Notes: generated by a model from the letters alone, not told the origin. DNA of 64,000 nt from Agapetus fuscipes (GCA_951799405.1 OX637334.1:7068001-7132000); one strand, 5' to 3'; shown: positions 47,401-56,802, counted from the stretch's first letter. Program-made: numbers and translations.

Positions 47401-49410
47401 TTCTTATTTTTAGATACTAAAAAAATATCCTATTTTACAGGTGAAAAAATGATCAAAGCAGCTCATGGATGTCGCCACACTGTTGCAGACTTGCGCAAAG
47501 GCTCATTGACCAATGTTCTAGCTCCACTTTCCGCAGAGCGCAGTCTATTGTCTGCTATTCAAACCAGGTTCCTACATGAGTTCTGCAAGGTAACTTAAAA
47601 GGTTGAGAAAATGATGAAGTATACTCACATTGTCTGCAATAGTTTGGATTCACAAAAGCTTCAGTCATGACGATGGGATGCGGGATGTTGCCATCTGAGT
47701 TGATTCCCAGGTGACTGAATGTGTAGTCAAACACTTGCTCCTGCGCTTCAAAATGGGTCACCACGTTACGGTCAAACTGGGTCTTCAGCTGAAATCTAAG
47801 CAACAACAAAAAAATTACATTGTATTCAAACTAAAACTCTATAGCATTCTAATGCTTCTTCACAGAAAGTTGGCACATTATAAATGTTTTGATGTGATTT
47901 GGTCGGTAAAATTGACAATTTTCAAAGAAAAAAGTTATTATTTTAAAACATTACGGCATGTGGATTACTGTTGCAACAGAACTCTGCTTTCGCTTCTGCT
48001 TCTGCAGAAGTTCCACAAACTTTCTCACTTCCGTTTCCGTTTCTGGTTCCGCAATTTATAACAGAACTCTAAACGGAGAATACAGCGAGGAGCGCGGGGG
48101 TGAGGCGCGCGTGAACGACTGGACACGACGGAATCGGCGCTGGCGGGCGTTTGGCGGGGGCGGTACACAAGCGTGTCGCAACGAGTTTGTTTATCATTAC
48201 ATTTTTTGGTTCATTCTGTGTATCACCGCGCCTCGTGACGTTTAGCGTAACCGCGTAAATCGTGTTGATTTTTTCTTATTTGTTTTGTTGCTTACCTAGT
48301 AGTTTTGTGTTTAGTGCAATTATGAAACCAAAAATTAATGACTCAAGTGCCCGATGCAAACTCTGTGAAAAAGTGTATTCGCGAAAAGGTCGCACGACTA
48401 CAGCTTTAAAGAGTCACCTAAAATCAATTCATGCTGAACAGTTTGCAGAGAATGAAGTGTTAGATGATGCTGTTAAACTTTCATTAGAAACGAAACAACA
48501 AAAGGTCAGTAAATATTAATTTATTACTTTATAATACTACTATCCTTCAGTCATCATTTTATTAAACAAATTTTGAAAAATAAAAATGTGTTTTTTCTTA
48601 ATAGTATTAACACTTCCGCTTCCGCATCCGCAAATATTTACTTTTGACATCTGTTTCCATTAAGACACTTCCGTTGCATCACTAATGTGGATGTTGAAAC
48701 ACAAAATGGAGAAAGCTAGTAGATATGGGATTTCACATGATTATTAAGAAGTGAGCCGTATACTATATATCAATGCTGTAAGCTAGTTTCTTCTCCATCA
48801 ATGTTTTAGGCCAATGGATGTAACAGCACTAATTGATATACATATTTACCTAACAGCTTCAATATTAACAATATCATTTCCTATCTGTATAGGAGGTGTC
48901 ACTGGGGGCTCGCAGTCCTTCTTCCCCCTCTCCTTCCTTGGCTTGGCGATCAGGTTCTTGAACACGAGGAGCGGCTTGGAAGACGTCGCCCATCCTGCTC
49001 GGCACTGGTACGATCCTGGAAGTCAAAAATCCAGGTTGTCGCCCATAGTAAATAATAAATTGGATTCCAGATAATCAGGGAAACGAATCAAAACCAAGAT
49101 TTACAGCTTTAAAAGCAGCTGCTTTATTAATTGAGCTATTGACAACTGTTTTAGTAGGATTTATCGTTGTCCAAGTCCGAGTCAAAGAGAAAAATAATTT
49201 AAGTACGCTATCTGTTTTATTTTGCTGTATTTCCTACATGATTTCCGTAACAAAGTATTGTTTTTTTCTCATATTTAAACACTTTAAAAATTTCCAAATC
49301 CTACCGTTATCAATGACCAGTGGTACATTCTGTCCTCGCAATGTCGCTGGGTAATCATGGTACACGTCTGGCGCGGTTTTGGCGTCCTTTAATTCTAGAA
49401 TATTAGACAT
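35463..49410 (-). CDS. Arp5: Actin-related protein 5 (INO80 complex subunit), complete
   Basis: Nuclear actin-related protein that couples ATP hydrolysis to nucleosome sliding in INO80. Twelve exons with GT-AG introns: 49410-49305, 49015-48850, 47795-47629, 47064-46873, 46083-45853, 43360-43239, 42853-42773, 38983-38777, 38355-38169, 37062-36909, 36450-36296, 35767-35463. They give 690 residues (human Arp5 is about 607). The start MSNILELKD precedes the first phosphate-binding loop ([13 protein letters not shown]). Exons 3-5 carry the actin fold, including [19 protein letters not shown]. Exons 6-10 (about residues 288-537) are the charged, partly coiled Arp5-specific insertion. Exon 11 returns to the actin fold ([24 protein letters not shown]). 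The last exon has ELLEMRPF and the long C-terminus. The exon 3-4 join reads CRQLMSELLFE, where relatives have RQMM. Several exons are strikingly GC-rich against AT-rich introns. The introns hold the LINE-A satellite, snapbacks, SINEs and a hAT. Confidence 0.95.
36505..36620. repeat. Repeat R3, copy
   Basis: The sequence gtgatgtgacatggcaaggttgc ... ttgttggttgctaaggaccc ... acgtgtaacatatgcctgcc, in Arp5 intron 10. Confidence 0.4.
36700..36812 (-). repeat. Repeat R4, copy 3
   Basis: Minus strand: ctgaagaagcctatcgcaga, then tatagcc and aaaacgtac. The plus strand carries 'cttctgggatctgttaac' upstream, shared with 61520-61540. It lies in Arp5 intron 10. Confidence 0.45.
37160..37416 (-). mobile_element. 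LINE-A 3' tail
   Basis: Minus-strand copy ending at cctataagtcaagga (37416). It is head-to-head with the plus-strand copy at 37438-37695, in Arp5 intron 9. Confidence 0.88.
37417..38002 (+). mobile_element. Snapback element S4 interrupted by a LINE-A tail
   Basis: The right arm 37874-38002 pairs with the left arm 37417-37437 plus 37696-37803. The left arm is split by a LINE-A tail at 37438-37695. The arms carry tcttgataatgacgtgaata followed by agtcgaaaactac. A one-sided tail (ttcactgtgtgaatacac) follows at about 38003-38025. Confidence 0.85.
37438..37695 (+). mobile_element. LINE-A 3' tail inserted in snapback arm
   Basis: Starts ccttgttccttgacttatag and ends in repeated attag (gattagattagattagatt). 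Because the other arm of the snapback preserves the uninterrupted sequence (aataattataaaaaatt), this copy's ends are defined to within a few bases. Confidence 0.9.
39489..41990 (-). repeat. Tandem array of about 405-bp units built from LINE-A tails
   Basis: Six units start near 39489, 39895, 40306, 40970, 41355 and 41760 (each at '(ata)taaatctaagttgcaya'). Each unit is one full LINE-A tail in minus orientation (about 255 bp) plus a shorter, more diverged tail piece (aatctaaagttgcaaaaaag ... tcacgctaacatata, about 150 bp). A separate, less diverged LINE-A copy (40555-40805) sits inside the third unit. It fills most of Arp5 intron 7. Confidence 0.85.
40555..40805 (-). mobile_element. LINE-A tail inserted into the satellite array
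   Basis: Runs from ctaatctaatctaagctgca to cctataagtcaagga. It is much closer to the young LINE-A tails (42100-42360, 37438-37695) than to the surrounding array units. Confidence 0.8.
42100..42360 (+). mobile_element. LINE-A 3' tail, young copy
   Basis: Complete tail from gttccttgacttataggttg to gcttagattagattagattag. Nearly identical to 37438-37695. Confidence 0.92.
42412..42453. repeat. Perfect-stem hairpin
   Basis: The sequence ctagcagac(a)accgtgc pairs with gcacggt(ca)gtctgctag around the loop aca, between a LINE-A tail and snapback S2. Confidence 0.8.
42455..42712 (-). mobile_element. Snapback element S2, near-perfect palindrome
   Basis: Arms of about 104 bp (around 42498-42601 and 42605-42708) differ at only a few positions around a loop of about 3 bases. 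The right arm reads CCTGAAGATGGGAGG...TTCTCCCGAAACTGGTCGTG. A one-sided tail (42455-42490) contains ttttcagcagtaacttcgtg, as in S1 and S3. It lies about 60 bp inside Arp5 intron 7 from exon 7. Confidence 0.92.
42969..43192 (+). mobile_element. SINE1 copy
   Basis: Head gatagctcatttgatagagc and B-box-like cagttcaaaccccacc, then the SINE1 body to about gaagtggtggttgtt. It occupies most of Arp5 intron 6, antisense to the gene. Confidence 0.8.
43483..43735 (-). mobile_element. SINE3 (tRNA-derived), complete-looking copy
   Basis: On the minus strand: gttatagccgtgggggccaa (head), ggttcgatcccgcttggg (B box), then 'gaccctggttcaacagatg', an AT-rich middle and 'aggttggtgaattgcattcc'. A second copy is at 50160-50450. 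Confidence 0.75.
43740..44172 (+). mobile_element. LINE-E C-terminal fragment with (ATCT)n tail
   Basis: Open frame [15 protein letters not shown]...[19 protein letters not shown], typical of the end of R1/Jockey-like ORF2, then a UTR and the tail aaataaatctatctatctat. It lies in Arp5 intron 5. Confidence 0.65.
44270..44640 (-). mobile_element. LINE-D fragment 1
   Basis: Minus-strand ORF with [40 protein letters not shown] and REL, a standard C-terminal non-LTR signature. No RT core remains. Confidence 0.75.
44755..45005 (+). mobile_element. SINE2 copy, plus orientation
   Basis: Starts accggtccgtagtccagtgg, with B box gtgggttcaaatcccggcgg, then the body gccggtcactaaaggtccat, and stops at tgagtattggcg. 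The 3' end is missing. It has an internal A/T expansion at 44885-44910. Confidence 0.85.
45045..45175 (-). mobile_element. LINE-A tail piece identical to 4250-4360
   Basis: Over about 110 bp (gcaaggatatattcattcaa ... aataaaatccaaac) it is indistinguishable from the tail of the RT-bearing LINE-A copy, suggesting a very recent common source. Confidence 0.8.
45205..45445 (+). mobile_element. LINE-A 3' tail with poly(T) end
   Basis: Runs from attccttgactgataggttg to catatctttgcagc, then T(14). It forms a head-to-head pair with 45045-45175. Confidence 0.85.
45549..45785 (-). mobile_element. LINE-D fragment 2
   Basis: The minus-strand frame has [20 protein letters not shown] and [20 protein letters not shown], the same C-terminal segment as 44270-44640. 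It lies just beyond Arp5 exon 5. Confidence 0.7.
46766..46826. repeat. CpG-rich inverted repeat
   Basis: The sequence gcgtacgcgatac pairs with gtatcgcgtacgc across a 33-bp loop, in Arp5 intron 4. It may be a short degenerate element. Confidence 0.6.
47130..47325 (-). mobile_element. LINE-A 3' tail, shortened
   Basis: Runs from tataatctaagttgcaaggg to ggtggtcagcctcataccaac with internal deletions. It lies in Arp5 intron 3. Confidence 0.75.
47966..48684 (+). mobile_element. hAT element retaining a BED zinc-finger exon
   Basis: Imperfect inverted termini TACTGTTGCAACAGAACT and (inverted) TAGTGATGCAACGGAAGT. The 8-bp duplication ATGTGGAT is exact (47958-47965 and 48685-48692). Inside, the plus-strand ORF starting at 48322 encodes a BED finger ([26 protein letters not shown]), ending near 48504 at a plausible donor AAAG|GTCAGT. 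The rest of the transposase is missing. It lies in Arp5 intron 2, antisense to the gene. Confidence 0.88.
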
Positions 49411-49838
49411 GACGGTTTTTTTATTTATATCCTTAATATCGTATTTTCTTCAAGTTAACGACATAACCTAAAAATAACGACGCCGGCCGCACAACAACTG
49501 TCAAAATTTTGTTGACACTAGTGGTGGGGCGTTTTGATTTCCTATAAAATTCGATTGAGTTATTTCGAATATAAATGGAGTAGGAAAGCTTATTTTCCGG
49601 ATGTTCCAGATTTGAGCACGCGTTTTAAAAAGTCGTGAATTTATTAATTGTAGTTTTTACTCTGTGTTTTAGTTTTAAAAATGTCCTAAATGAATTGACG
49701 ATAAATATGTATATTTAAATCTACGAGCCAAAAATAGTAATTAGCGTCGCCATCTTTTAAAACGACACTTTTCAAACTTCAATGTAATGTTGGCTGAATT
49801 TCTAAAATTTAATTTACATATGTTTTTTATTTTTTAGA
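49411..49838. other. Arp5 5' flank
   Basis: Candidate promoter region of Arp5. It has a short GC-rich patch (gacgccggccgcacaac, about 49480-49500) and no recognisable repeat. Confidence 0.3.
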
Positions 49839-49940
49839 TTAGAATTTGTTTTCTGTTTAGTTTTTGATGTTCAAATATATTATTATTTAAGTTTTGATTT
49901 TAAAAATGTAATTTGTTGTGTACGTTCCTTAACTTATAGG

Positions 49941-50965
49941 TAGGGACTGGAAAATTTCGCGATCGCGATAAAACGAATTTATTCGCGAATTTTGATGTTT
50001 TTGCGCGAATAACGCGAAATTTGAGGTTTTACGCAAATATCGCGAATTTTCGTACTTTTGGTAGAAATTGTGCGAAAAAGCTGTTGTACTTATGTCGCTT
50101 CTGCAACGCAACTATTTTGTGGGAAAGAAAAGATTCCTGTGAAAACCCTTTGCAAGGTGCAAAGCACAGAAAATATGGTCGGTGTTATAGCCGAGGGGGC
50201 CAAGTGGGCTGATCTTTCAACGTTGAAACACGCTAGAACGCTAGACGCGGGGTTCGATCCCCGCCTGGGTTATTTGACCATAAATTTGACCCTGGTTCAA
50301 CAAATGTAATTGGGTAATTATAAATTAATAATTAATTAAAATGAACATGAATTTTTCATTGCTGATATTAATACCGGTTTCTGACCAGGCAGAGTAGGTT
50401 GGTGAATTGCATTCCTATTCACAAATCTATTTGATTAAAAAAATAAATGATAAGCAGAACTGTTCTGGACATCCAAACAGACTTGAATCGTGACATCAAT
50501 GAAATAGGAAATACATCAAGGAGTGAAGCTGCTGCTGGATTAGCCAAGAGCACAACTTGAGGCTTTCATAAAAGCCATCATCCCTCGAAAAAATTAGAAA
50601 ACCCTCATCTAGAATATTTTAAAAGGATATTGCAGGGTATTCGGAGTGTCATTCAAATATTAATACTTTTTTCAGTCAATGGTTTTTTGTAAGTTGTAAC
50701 TCGATTGATTCAGATGTTTATTCATTGTTTTTGAAGGTACATATTGTTGTTTATATAATAAATTGTAAATATTAGTAAAATCTATAGTTTTGCAATTACA
50801 TAAACCTTTCATTCGATCAAATCAACCCTAAAAATTACACCGAATCTCCCCGTTTATCATAAAAAATAATGCGAATTTCCCGTTTTTGATCAAAAATAAC
50901 GCGAATTTCCCAAAAAAAATAACGCGAATTTCGTAAAAAATAACACCACTTTTTTCCAGTCCCTA
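49941..50965 (+). mobile_element. hAT-like element with zinc-finger remnant and nested SINE3
   Basis: Termini TAGGGACTGGAAAA and TTTTTTCCAGTCCCTA. The flanks CTTATAGG (49933-49940) and CTTAAAGG (50966-50973) match at 7 of 8 bases. The interior repeats cgcgaattt many times at both ends. A short frame at 50080-50150 (CRFCNATILWERKDSCE) resembles the N-terminal zinc finger of some hAT transposases, but this is weak. SINE3 is nested at about 50160-50450. Confidence 0.75.
50160..50450 (+). mobile_element. SINE3 copy, plus orientation
   Basis: The sequence gtgttatagccgagggggcc, then ggttcgatccccgcctgggt (B box), 'gaccctggttcaacaaatg', 'taataccggtttctgaccag' and gtaggttggtgaattgcatt. Same family as 43483-43735. 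Confidence 0.75.
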
Positions 50966-51419
50966 CTTAAAGGTTGATATGCGACTGACCACCCATGCTG
51001 TAGAAAATGGTTCACTTTGCCAATGTCACCGCTGTTTCAGGGAAGGTCGGCAGGAGTTGCGGGTGTGTGTTCATTTGAGATTCGGGTTTTTATATTGTAG
51101 GTCCACATATGGCATGTTTAAGAGCGAACTTATACATGTCTGCTTGTGAAAATGCATAATATAATGTGATAAGATTAGATTTTATGTATTCTTAAATCAT
51201 GTTTGGCAGCTCTGTGGACAGATGTGCGATATAGTATGTATCCAGTATCAATGCTGTACGCTAGTTTCTTCCCCATCAATATAGCATTGCATCTTCTTCA
51301 GTAACAAGTTTGAAAAAGGAATCTTGTCAAGAACAAATAAAGATCACCCAAGAACGTCATACTTCATGAACTTGAAGTGACTTATGTCATGCAAAAAAAG
51401 CAAGAGTGAACTCTGAACA

Positions 51420-51525
51420 CCAAAATTGTGATGTTAGATAACCAAGTTGCAAGGGTAAAGGCAAATATTTCCAAAGATTATTGTTGTTTAGAAATGTGAC
51501 ATTTGCAGGCTGAAAAAAAACCTCA
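51420..51525. repeat. Possible R3 copy, degenerate
   Basis: The sequence tgtgatgttagataaccaag ... tttagaaatgtgacatttgc keeps the R3 order of motifs but is too diverged to be sure. Confidence 0.25.
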
Positions 51526-51659
51526 AATTTCCAGTCCATTGTAGAGTAGGTACACTTAGCAGGTTGCTATAGTACAATTGTTTATTTGATTGCTATGGAC
51601 CCCTTCCCAAATCTGTCATCTGCTATCTATTATGTTTTTGTAGCCCATAGACAATCTGT

Positions 51660-52000
51660 ATGACATCCATGAGACCAGAGAGTGGCCTGCTTAAAGTGAC
51701 ACTGGGCTGGTAATGTCGCAAGGCAGGACCACAACAGATCGTTCATTAACAGACCAGAATGTCCAAGCGGGGAGTGGAGAGACCCCAACTGAGGGGGCTG
51801 GACGACATCAAGGGAATTGCAGGCAGAGGATGGCTGAACACAGGATTGGATTCAGGAGTGGACTGAGAAATGCTGAGGAAGAAGAAGACGACCTGTGTCA
51901 TGGATGTCGCCAAGGAAAATTTGAAATATTCCAACTCCAATGTTGGTTACATAATTTTTTGTACTATTTCATTGTCAATCAGCAAGAAAAAAACAATTTT
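51660..52000 (+). mobile_element. LINE-F C-terminal fragment
   Basis: Broken frame GERPQLRGLDDIKGIAGRGW LNTG (a degenerate GRPxxRWLDDI block) followed by ggagtggactgagaaatgct. The last 30 bp recur at 58065-58095. Confidence 0.55.
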
Positions 52001-52380
52001 GATTTTCATTTATTCTGCTTCATTTATTCAACATTGAATAGCTTATAAAACATCTAAAAAGTATGTGTTGAAATCATAATATTTCTATTCTGGATAGAAA
52101 AACAAAATCAAATGAGTACCTATATATAAAAAATTCTTAATTTTTTAATTACACACAGAAAAAAAAATACAATCAAATGTGGTATGTGGTAAAATCATAA
52201 TTTTCCATCATAAAATCAAATAAGTAACATACATAAATTCACATTGAGTAGCTACTTTACTCTTTTACACTGATAAAACCTTCAATAGGCCATCTTATCA
52301 ACTGCTCTCATTTAAACAGTTCTCCAAGTCTTTTTTTATATCCCAAAATCAGGGTGGAAATAAAAAGGTGCGACTACACT
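52001..52380. other. AT-rich spacer, no feature seen
   Basis: Low-complexity A/T sequence without ORF or recognisable repeat. Confidence 0.3.
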
Positions 52381-52384
52381 AGAC

Positions 52385-52600
52385 CAGGGGTCGGCAATCT
52401 TTTGAGTCGGAAGAGTCAAAATTACAATTTACAAAATTTGTAGAGCCACAAATGTTTTTTTGCCAACAATTAATTTTTCCACACATATATTTTTGATGCC
52501 ATATACGGTTTCGGCTGATTTTCAGTTCGGTAGCCATGTGTGCCGTGCCTATTTTAGCTACGTCTGTCGCCAATACTGTTCAAACCAAAGTTTTTGCTGA
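52385..52600 (+). mobile_element. Solo left end of another hAT element
   Basis: Begins CAGGGGTCGGCAATCTTTTG and continues 'gagtcaaaattacaatttac' and 'gtagagccacaa', a widespread hAT terminus style. No matching right end is visible in the window. Confidence 0.5.
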
Positions 52601-52837
52601 AATGATGATTCACATGGGATGGGTGGAAATGTCTCTTCAATAAGATAGTTTTTGCAGATAAGATAGTTTACTAGAGACAGGTCTATGTGTTGATGGCAGT
52701 TGAAGGATGTTAATAATTATTTACAAACAATATCTCAATGATTTTAAAATTAAAAGAATATTTATATCAAATAAAAAAAAATGATCACATAATTCTCTAA
52801 CTATGAACTAATACCCATGATTTCAAAAAAAAAAAAA

Positions 52838-53110
52838 ATTAACTTTGTTTTAATTCACTTGTGAGTTTATTTTGTAATGCACTACTAGTTTCGGTAGTGC
52901 AATATCTACCATGGACGGGTGCTACCTTAAAACTAACATAGAAATACAAAGATAGAATTTAATCACTTATAGAAGGGGAGACCGAAACTAGTAGTGCATT
53001 ACAAAATAAACTCACAAGTGAATTAAAACAAAGTTTTTTATTATTATTTTTTTAAATTGTAAAGATGAACTTTCACGAAGTTACTGCTAAAAACCTAGAT
53101 AATATAATAT
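52838..53110 (+). mobile_element. Snapback element S3
   Basis: Arms at about 52840-52900 and 52980-53045 (ttaactttgttttaattcac... / ...gaattaaaacaaagtttttt). The right arm has gagaccgaaactagtagtgc; the rc of the left arm gives ggtag...ctaccgaaactag. The tail 53060-53105 (gatgaactttcacgaagtta) is shared with S1 and S2. Confidence 0.8.
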
Positions 53111-53304
53111 CCATGATTTTCATAAAACTCATTGAAATGTCATATAAAATTTAATAAAATGAAACTATATAAAAAATTTCAAAACTATTATTAGTCATTT
53201 AGTAAAGTATGTGAAAAAAAGTTGCTTGAAAAGCATGATGATTATTAATAGTCAAACAAGTGCAATATTTAATATGGAGTCTGCACAGTAAAATGTAGGA
53301 AAAA

Positions 53305-53420
53305 ATGTGACATCACTTGGCTGGCTCGCTAAACATGTGTGATTGGTTGAAAGATTGCTAAGAACCTTAGTTCCCAATCTGAAAACCACCTTCCTGGCGC
53401 TGTTATCCATATAGAGTAAA
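53305..53420. repeat. Repeat R3, copy
   Basis: The sequence aaaatgtgacatcacttggc ... attggttgaaagattgctaagaac, in the intergenic region. Confidence 0.35.
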
Positions 53421-53904
53421 ATAAACTAGAGACAGAACATACAGTTATGCTTCAATGCAAAATTATGAAGGTAGATTGAAAAGAAGCTAAAGATCTATGT
53501 ACTGTATTACTTACATCTGCTGTCTACTTGTCACGGTACCTGTAGGTATATATTTCACAATGCTGTACAATTAAAATAAAATCCCAGATTATCTGGAATC
53601 CAACATTGATTTACAATGGGCAAAAACCTGTGACGTCATCCAGCCGAGGGGAAATTTTGAATGTGAAGACTCCCTTGTGTATCCTATACCTAATGTACGC
53701 TGCATTTGGCTTCATACAAAAGATTGGTTTGTTAAAAAACACTGTTTTAAAAGACACAACAAAAACAATTAAAATTAACAAAACTATTACATAAAAATGT
53801 TCCTGAATGTAATTATATAGAATCAAAGCCTGCAATCTAGGACTTAATTTAAAAGTGAGATAAATGTATGGAAACACAGGAAACATTTTCTCAACACATA
53901 CATT

Positions 53905-54125
53905 TATACATCTATAATCTTAGTTGCAAGGATATAATAACACCTAAGATTTACATTAAATGCATGCCCACTGGCAGACATACGTAAGTTCAACATGCTG
54001 CATGTGCACTTACAAAGTCAAAAACAAAATCTCAAATAAACATAAACCCTGCAACTTTTTCCGCCCTACCCTGAAACAAGGGTGACATTGGCAAAATTTT
54101 ACAATTTTTAATACTGCCCCCTTAA
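53905..54125 (-). mobile_element. LINE-A 3' tail, degenerate
   Basis: Runs from taatcttagttgcaaggata to acattggcaaaattttac, without the terminal gctgaccaccc block. Confidence 0.7.
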
Positions 54126-54129
54126 AGGT

Positions 54130-54704
54130 AAAACTGAATTAGTGCCGTTTCACAATTGTGGATTAAATATTTTATTGTTAAATACTCATAGTAAGTAAAC
54201 TAATTATAAGTGCTCCTGAAAAACTACTGAAGAATTACAGGATTTTCACACTTGTTTATAGTTTTCTTTCCTAGAAAATAGGAAAAAGATTCATTTATTT
54301 GAGAAATCCATGTTAGGTTAATACGTCACCTATTCAGTTTTACCTTTAAGGGATCGATACATCTAATTTTTTTAAATATCCTAGATTACGGTCTAAGCTA
54401 TAGGAATTCAGCAATAGAATACAATAAATTTTCAATTGACAATTATAGTTTACCTGTATACATTTCATCTTTCACTTGAAAGAAGTGGCATTGGCTAAGA
54501 ATGCCTTTCACTTTTACCGAAAGATGGAAAAACTTTCTCCAACCTTAGAAAGAATACTTACACTCATATTCACAAACAATACTAGATGGGATCTCACTCA
54601 AGATGTGCAACTCTCACCCAAAACTGTTTCAAATGCAGAATGAAAATGAGTCAAAACATTCCCATTCTAAAATGCAAAATAACAATTTTAAAATGTAGAA
54701 AAAA
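54130..54704. other. Intergenic, no feature seen
   Basis: AT-rich. The phrase 'ttaaaggtaaaactgaatt' at 54124-54142 is inverted at 54337-54354 ('ttcagttttacctttaagg'), so 54124-54354 could be a MITE with these termini, about 230 bp, but no target duplication is evident. Confidence 0.35.
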
Positions 54705-54818
54705 TTAAGGTAAGCCCTGCAACTTTTGCCGACCTTCCCTGAAACAGGGGTAACATTGGCAAAGCAAAACATTTTTTTCCCTATGGGTGGTCAGCCTCAT
54801 ACCAGCCTATTAGTCGGA
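54705..54818 (-). mobile_element. LINE-A tail fragment
   Basis: The sequence aagccctgcaacttttgccg ... tggtcagcctcataccagcc, about half of the tail. Confidence 0.75.
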
Positions 54819-55079
54819 ACAATGGTTTGCTGAAATTGTATTGCAAGCACATGGCAGGGTGTTTTATATGCCAGCAGTGATTAAATGCTTGCAATGCTTG
54901 GAGTTCTCATAGGATTATTTGTGTATGAATGTTTTTTGACTTCCACCTAACCTAGCCTACAATCTTAAACATAATATACTTTCATTTAGTTTTTATTATT
55001 TATTAATATTTTTCATACTAATAGCTCATCAGATTGATTGCTATCATAATACGGAATAATATAACATGGTAACTGTCGC

Positions 55080-55620
55080 CGTAAGTTTGAAAAACAATTT
55101 ATATTCACCTGTACCCATAATCAATGCTAAGAATTCACTAAACTGTAAATGTAGCACTGCTGCCAGTTTCACTAGGAGTGATCAGAACCTCTGCAGTCTC
55201 CATCTCTTTTTTCAAATGTTTCCTTCTTTTAAATTCACTCTGTATATCCCATAACTTCCCAATTTCACCAATTTGATCAAGCCATTCCTTTCTCGGTCTT
55301 CTCCTTCTCCTCTTGCCTCTCAAGTTTCCCCTGTAGATACTCTTTGTCAAGCATTCATCTCATTACATTCTTTCGTACCTTTGCCTTCATATCCTCTTCC
55401 AGATTAAATTCCTTTTTGACCCACTCATTCTGTACTCTCTTCTATAATCTTTAATTGAAGTTTTTCATGTCATTCTTCTTAGGTTTTTCACACAGTACAT
55501 ACATTATTCATTTTACTGTTATTCACCGTCCATGCTTCACTTCCATACATGCCATTCATTGCAACAGCACATCTCACCAATATAATCCAAGCATAGCATT
55601 GTTTGTGGGCACGGGTGTTA
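55080..55620 (-). mobile_element. LINE-B fragment, decayed
   Basis: The minus strand encodes [16 protein letters not shown] near 55500-55560 and RRRPRKEWLDQIGEIGKLWD IQSEFKRR near 55210-55320, with stops and shifts between. It ends in 'gaaactggcagcagtgctac', the LINE-B terminus. It is a C-terminal piece of a non-LTR ORF2. Confidence 0.75.
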
Positions 55621-55823
55621 GCATTTTGCTATTATGAAACTGAACGCTAGTTTGAAAATTCATCTATGTAAATGTATCAATATCAATTTTTCATCTCTAC
55701 TACAATTATTCAGTGTTAGAAATGCATCTTGTTGAAATAAAAAATAAAGAAATGCAAAAAAAAAAAACACATAGATTACATGAAATTCATGCTGTCAGCT
55801 GTATTCAGATTCTGACAGAGTTA

Positions 55824-56802
55824 TGCCCGCTTTCCACTGCGAGCGGGAAATAGCTGAGCGGGAGCGGGAAATAGCTGAGCGGAGCGTAGTGAAATAGTTT
55901 TGGCCTTCCATTGCGAAAGAGTTTTAAAAAATAATGGTATTTGCCTTCCACAGCCAACGAGCTCGGCGGAGTGAGCTAGGCGGGAAATGAGATGAGTCAG
56001 ATGAAAGAGTTGTTTGCCTTCCATCTACAGCTGGCTTAGCGGAGCCAACTAGTGTGTGACAGCTCGTTGCAGCCTACGCCCAGATCAAACGTTTTAATTA
56101 TTAGTAAAAAAAGTTTTTTTTTTGTTTCGAAAAATAAAAAGTAATATATTATTTTGCTTTAATACATAAAAAGTAGATGTTTGAAATAAAACATACATTT
56201 TAATATTTTCAAATTTATAAAATAATGTATGATGTGCAGTGTGTGACAGCTCGTTGCAGCCTACGCCCAGATCAAACGTTTTAATTTTTAATAAAAGAGT
56301 TTTTTTTTGTTTCGAAACATAAAAAGTAATGTATTATTTTGCTTTAAACATAAAATGTAGATATTTGAAATAAAACATACATTTTAATATTTTCAAATTT
56401 ATAAAATAATGTATGATGTGTTTTTGTAAATCATGTATGGTGTGTTTTATCGCTGTCACGCAACTGCGCGGGTTGGCGCGGGGGGCACGGGGGAGCTGAG
56501 TCAGTTGAAAACTAGCGGCCGAGACCATGACACAGCGGAGTCATTTTTACTCGCTCAGCCTGCTCCGCTCACTCCGCTGTCGGTGGAAGCACTTCTATGA
56601 AATTTACTGTTGCTAGTCGAGCGGAGTCCGTACGGAGTCCGCTGGAAACTCGCTCAACTCTGCGACCACTTTCGTAACTCTTTGTACTCGCTCAGTCCGC
56701 TCCGCTGACTCGCTGTCGGTGGAAGCACTTCTATGAAATTTACTGTTGCTAGTCGAGCGGAGTCCGTACGGAGTCAGCTCCGCTCGCAGTGGAAAGCGGG
56801 CA
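55824..56802. mobile_element. Harbinger-like element with 23-bp inverted termini and internal tandem duplications
   Basis: The first 23 bp (starting TGCCCGCTTTCCACTGCGAG) are perfectly inverted at the right end. TTA flanks both sides (55821-55823 and 56803-56805), fitting a PIF/Harbinger TWA target. The motif gccttccaytgc recurs near the left end. Two internal tandem duplications are present: 187 bp (56051-56237 / 56238-56420) and about 137 bp (from about 56548 and 56685). No ORF of transposase type. Length 979 bp. Confidence 0.85.

Larger units (their letters stand above)
49840..51182 (+). mobile_element. LINE-A 3' end split by a hAT insertion
   Basis: The LINE-A UTR and tail start (49840-49940, ...tacgttccttaacttatagg) continue at 50966-51182 (cttaaaggttgatatgcgac ... 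gataagattagatt). The two halves are separated by the hAT at 49941-50965. Confidence 0.85.

Noticed and set aside
47781..47788. Arp5 exon 3 starting after TTTCAG at 47788
   Set aside because: This would put TGA in frame. The acceptor TTAG at 47797-47796 gives [11 protein letters not shown] and restores the phase.
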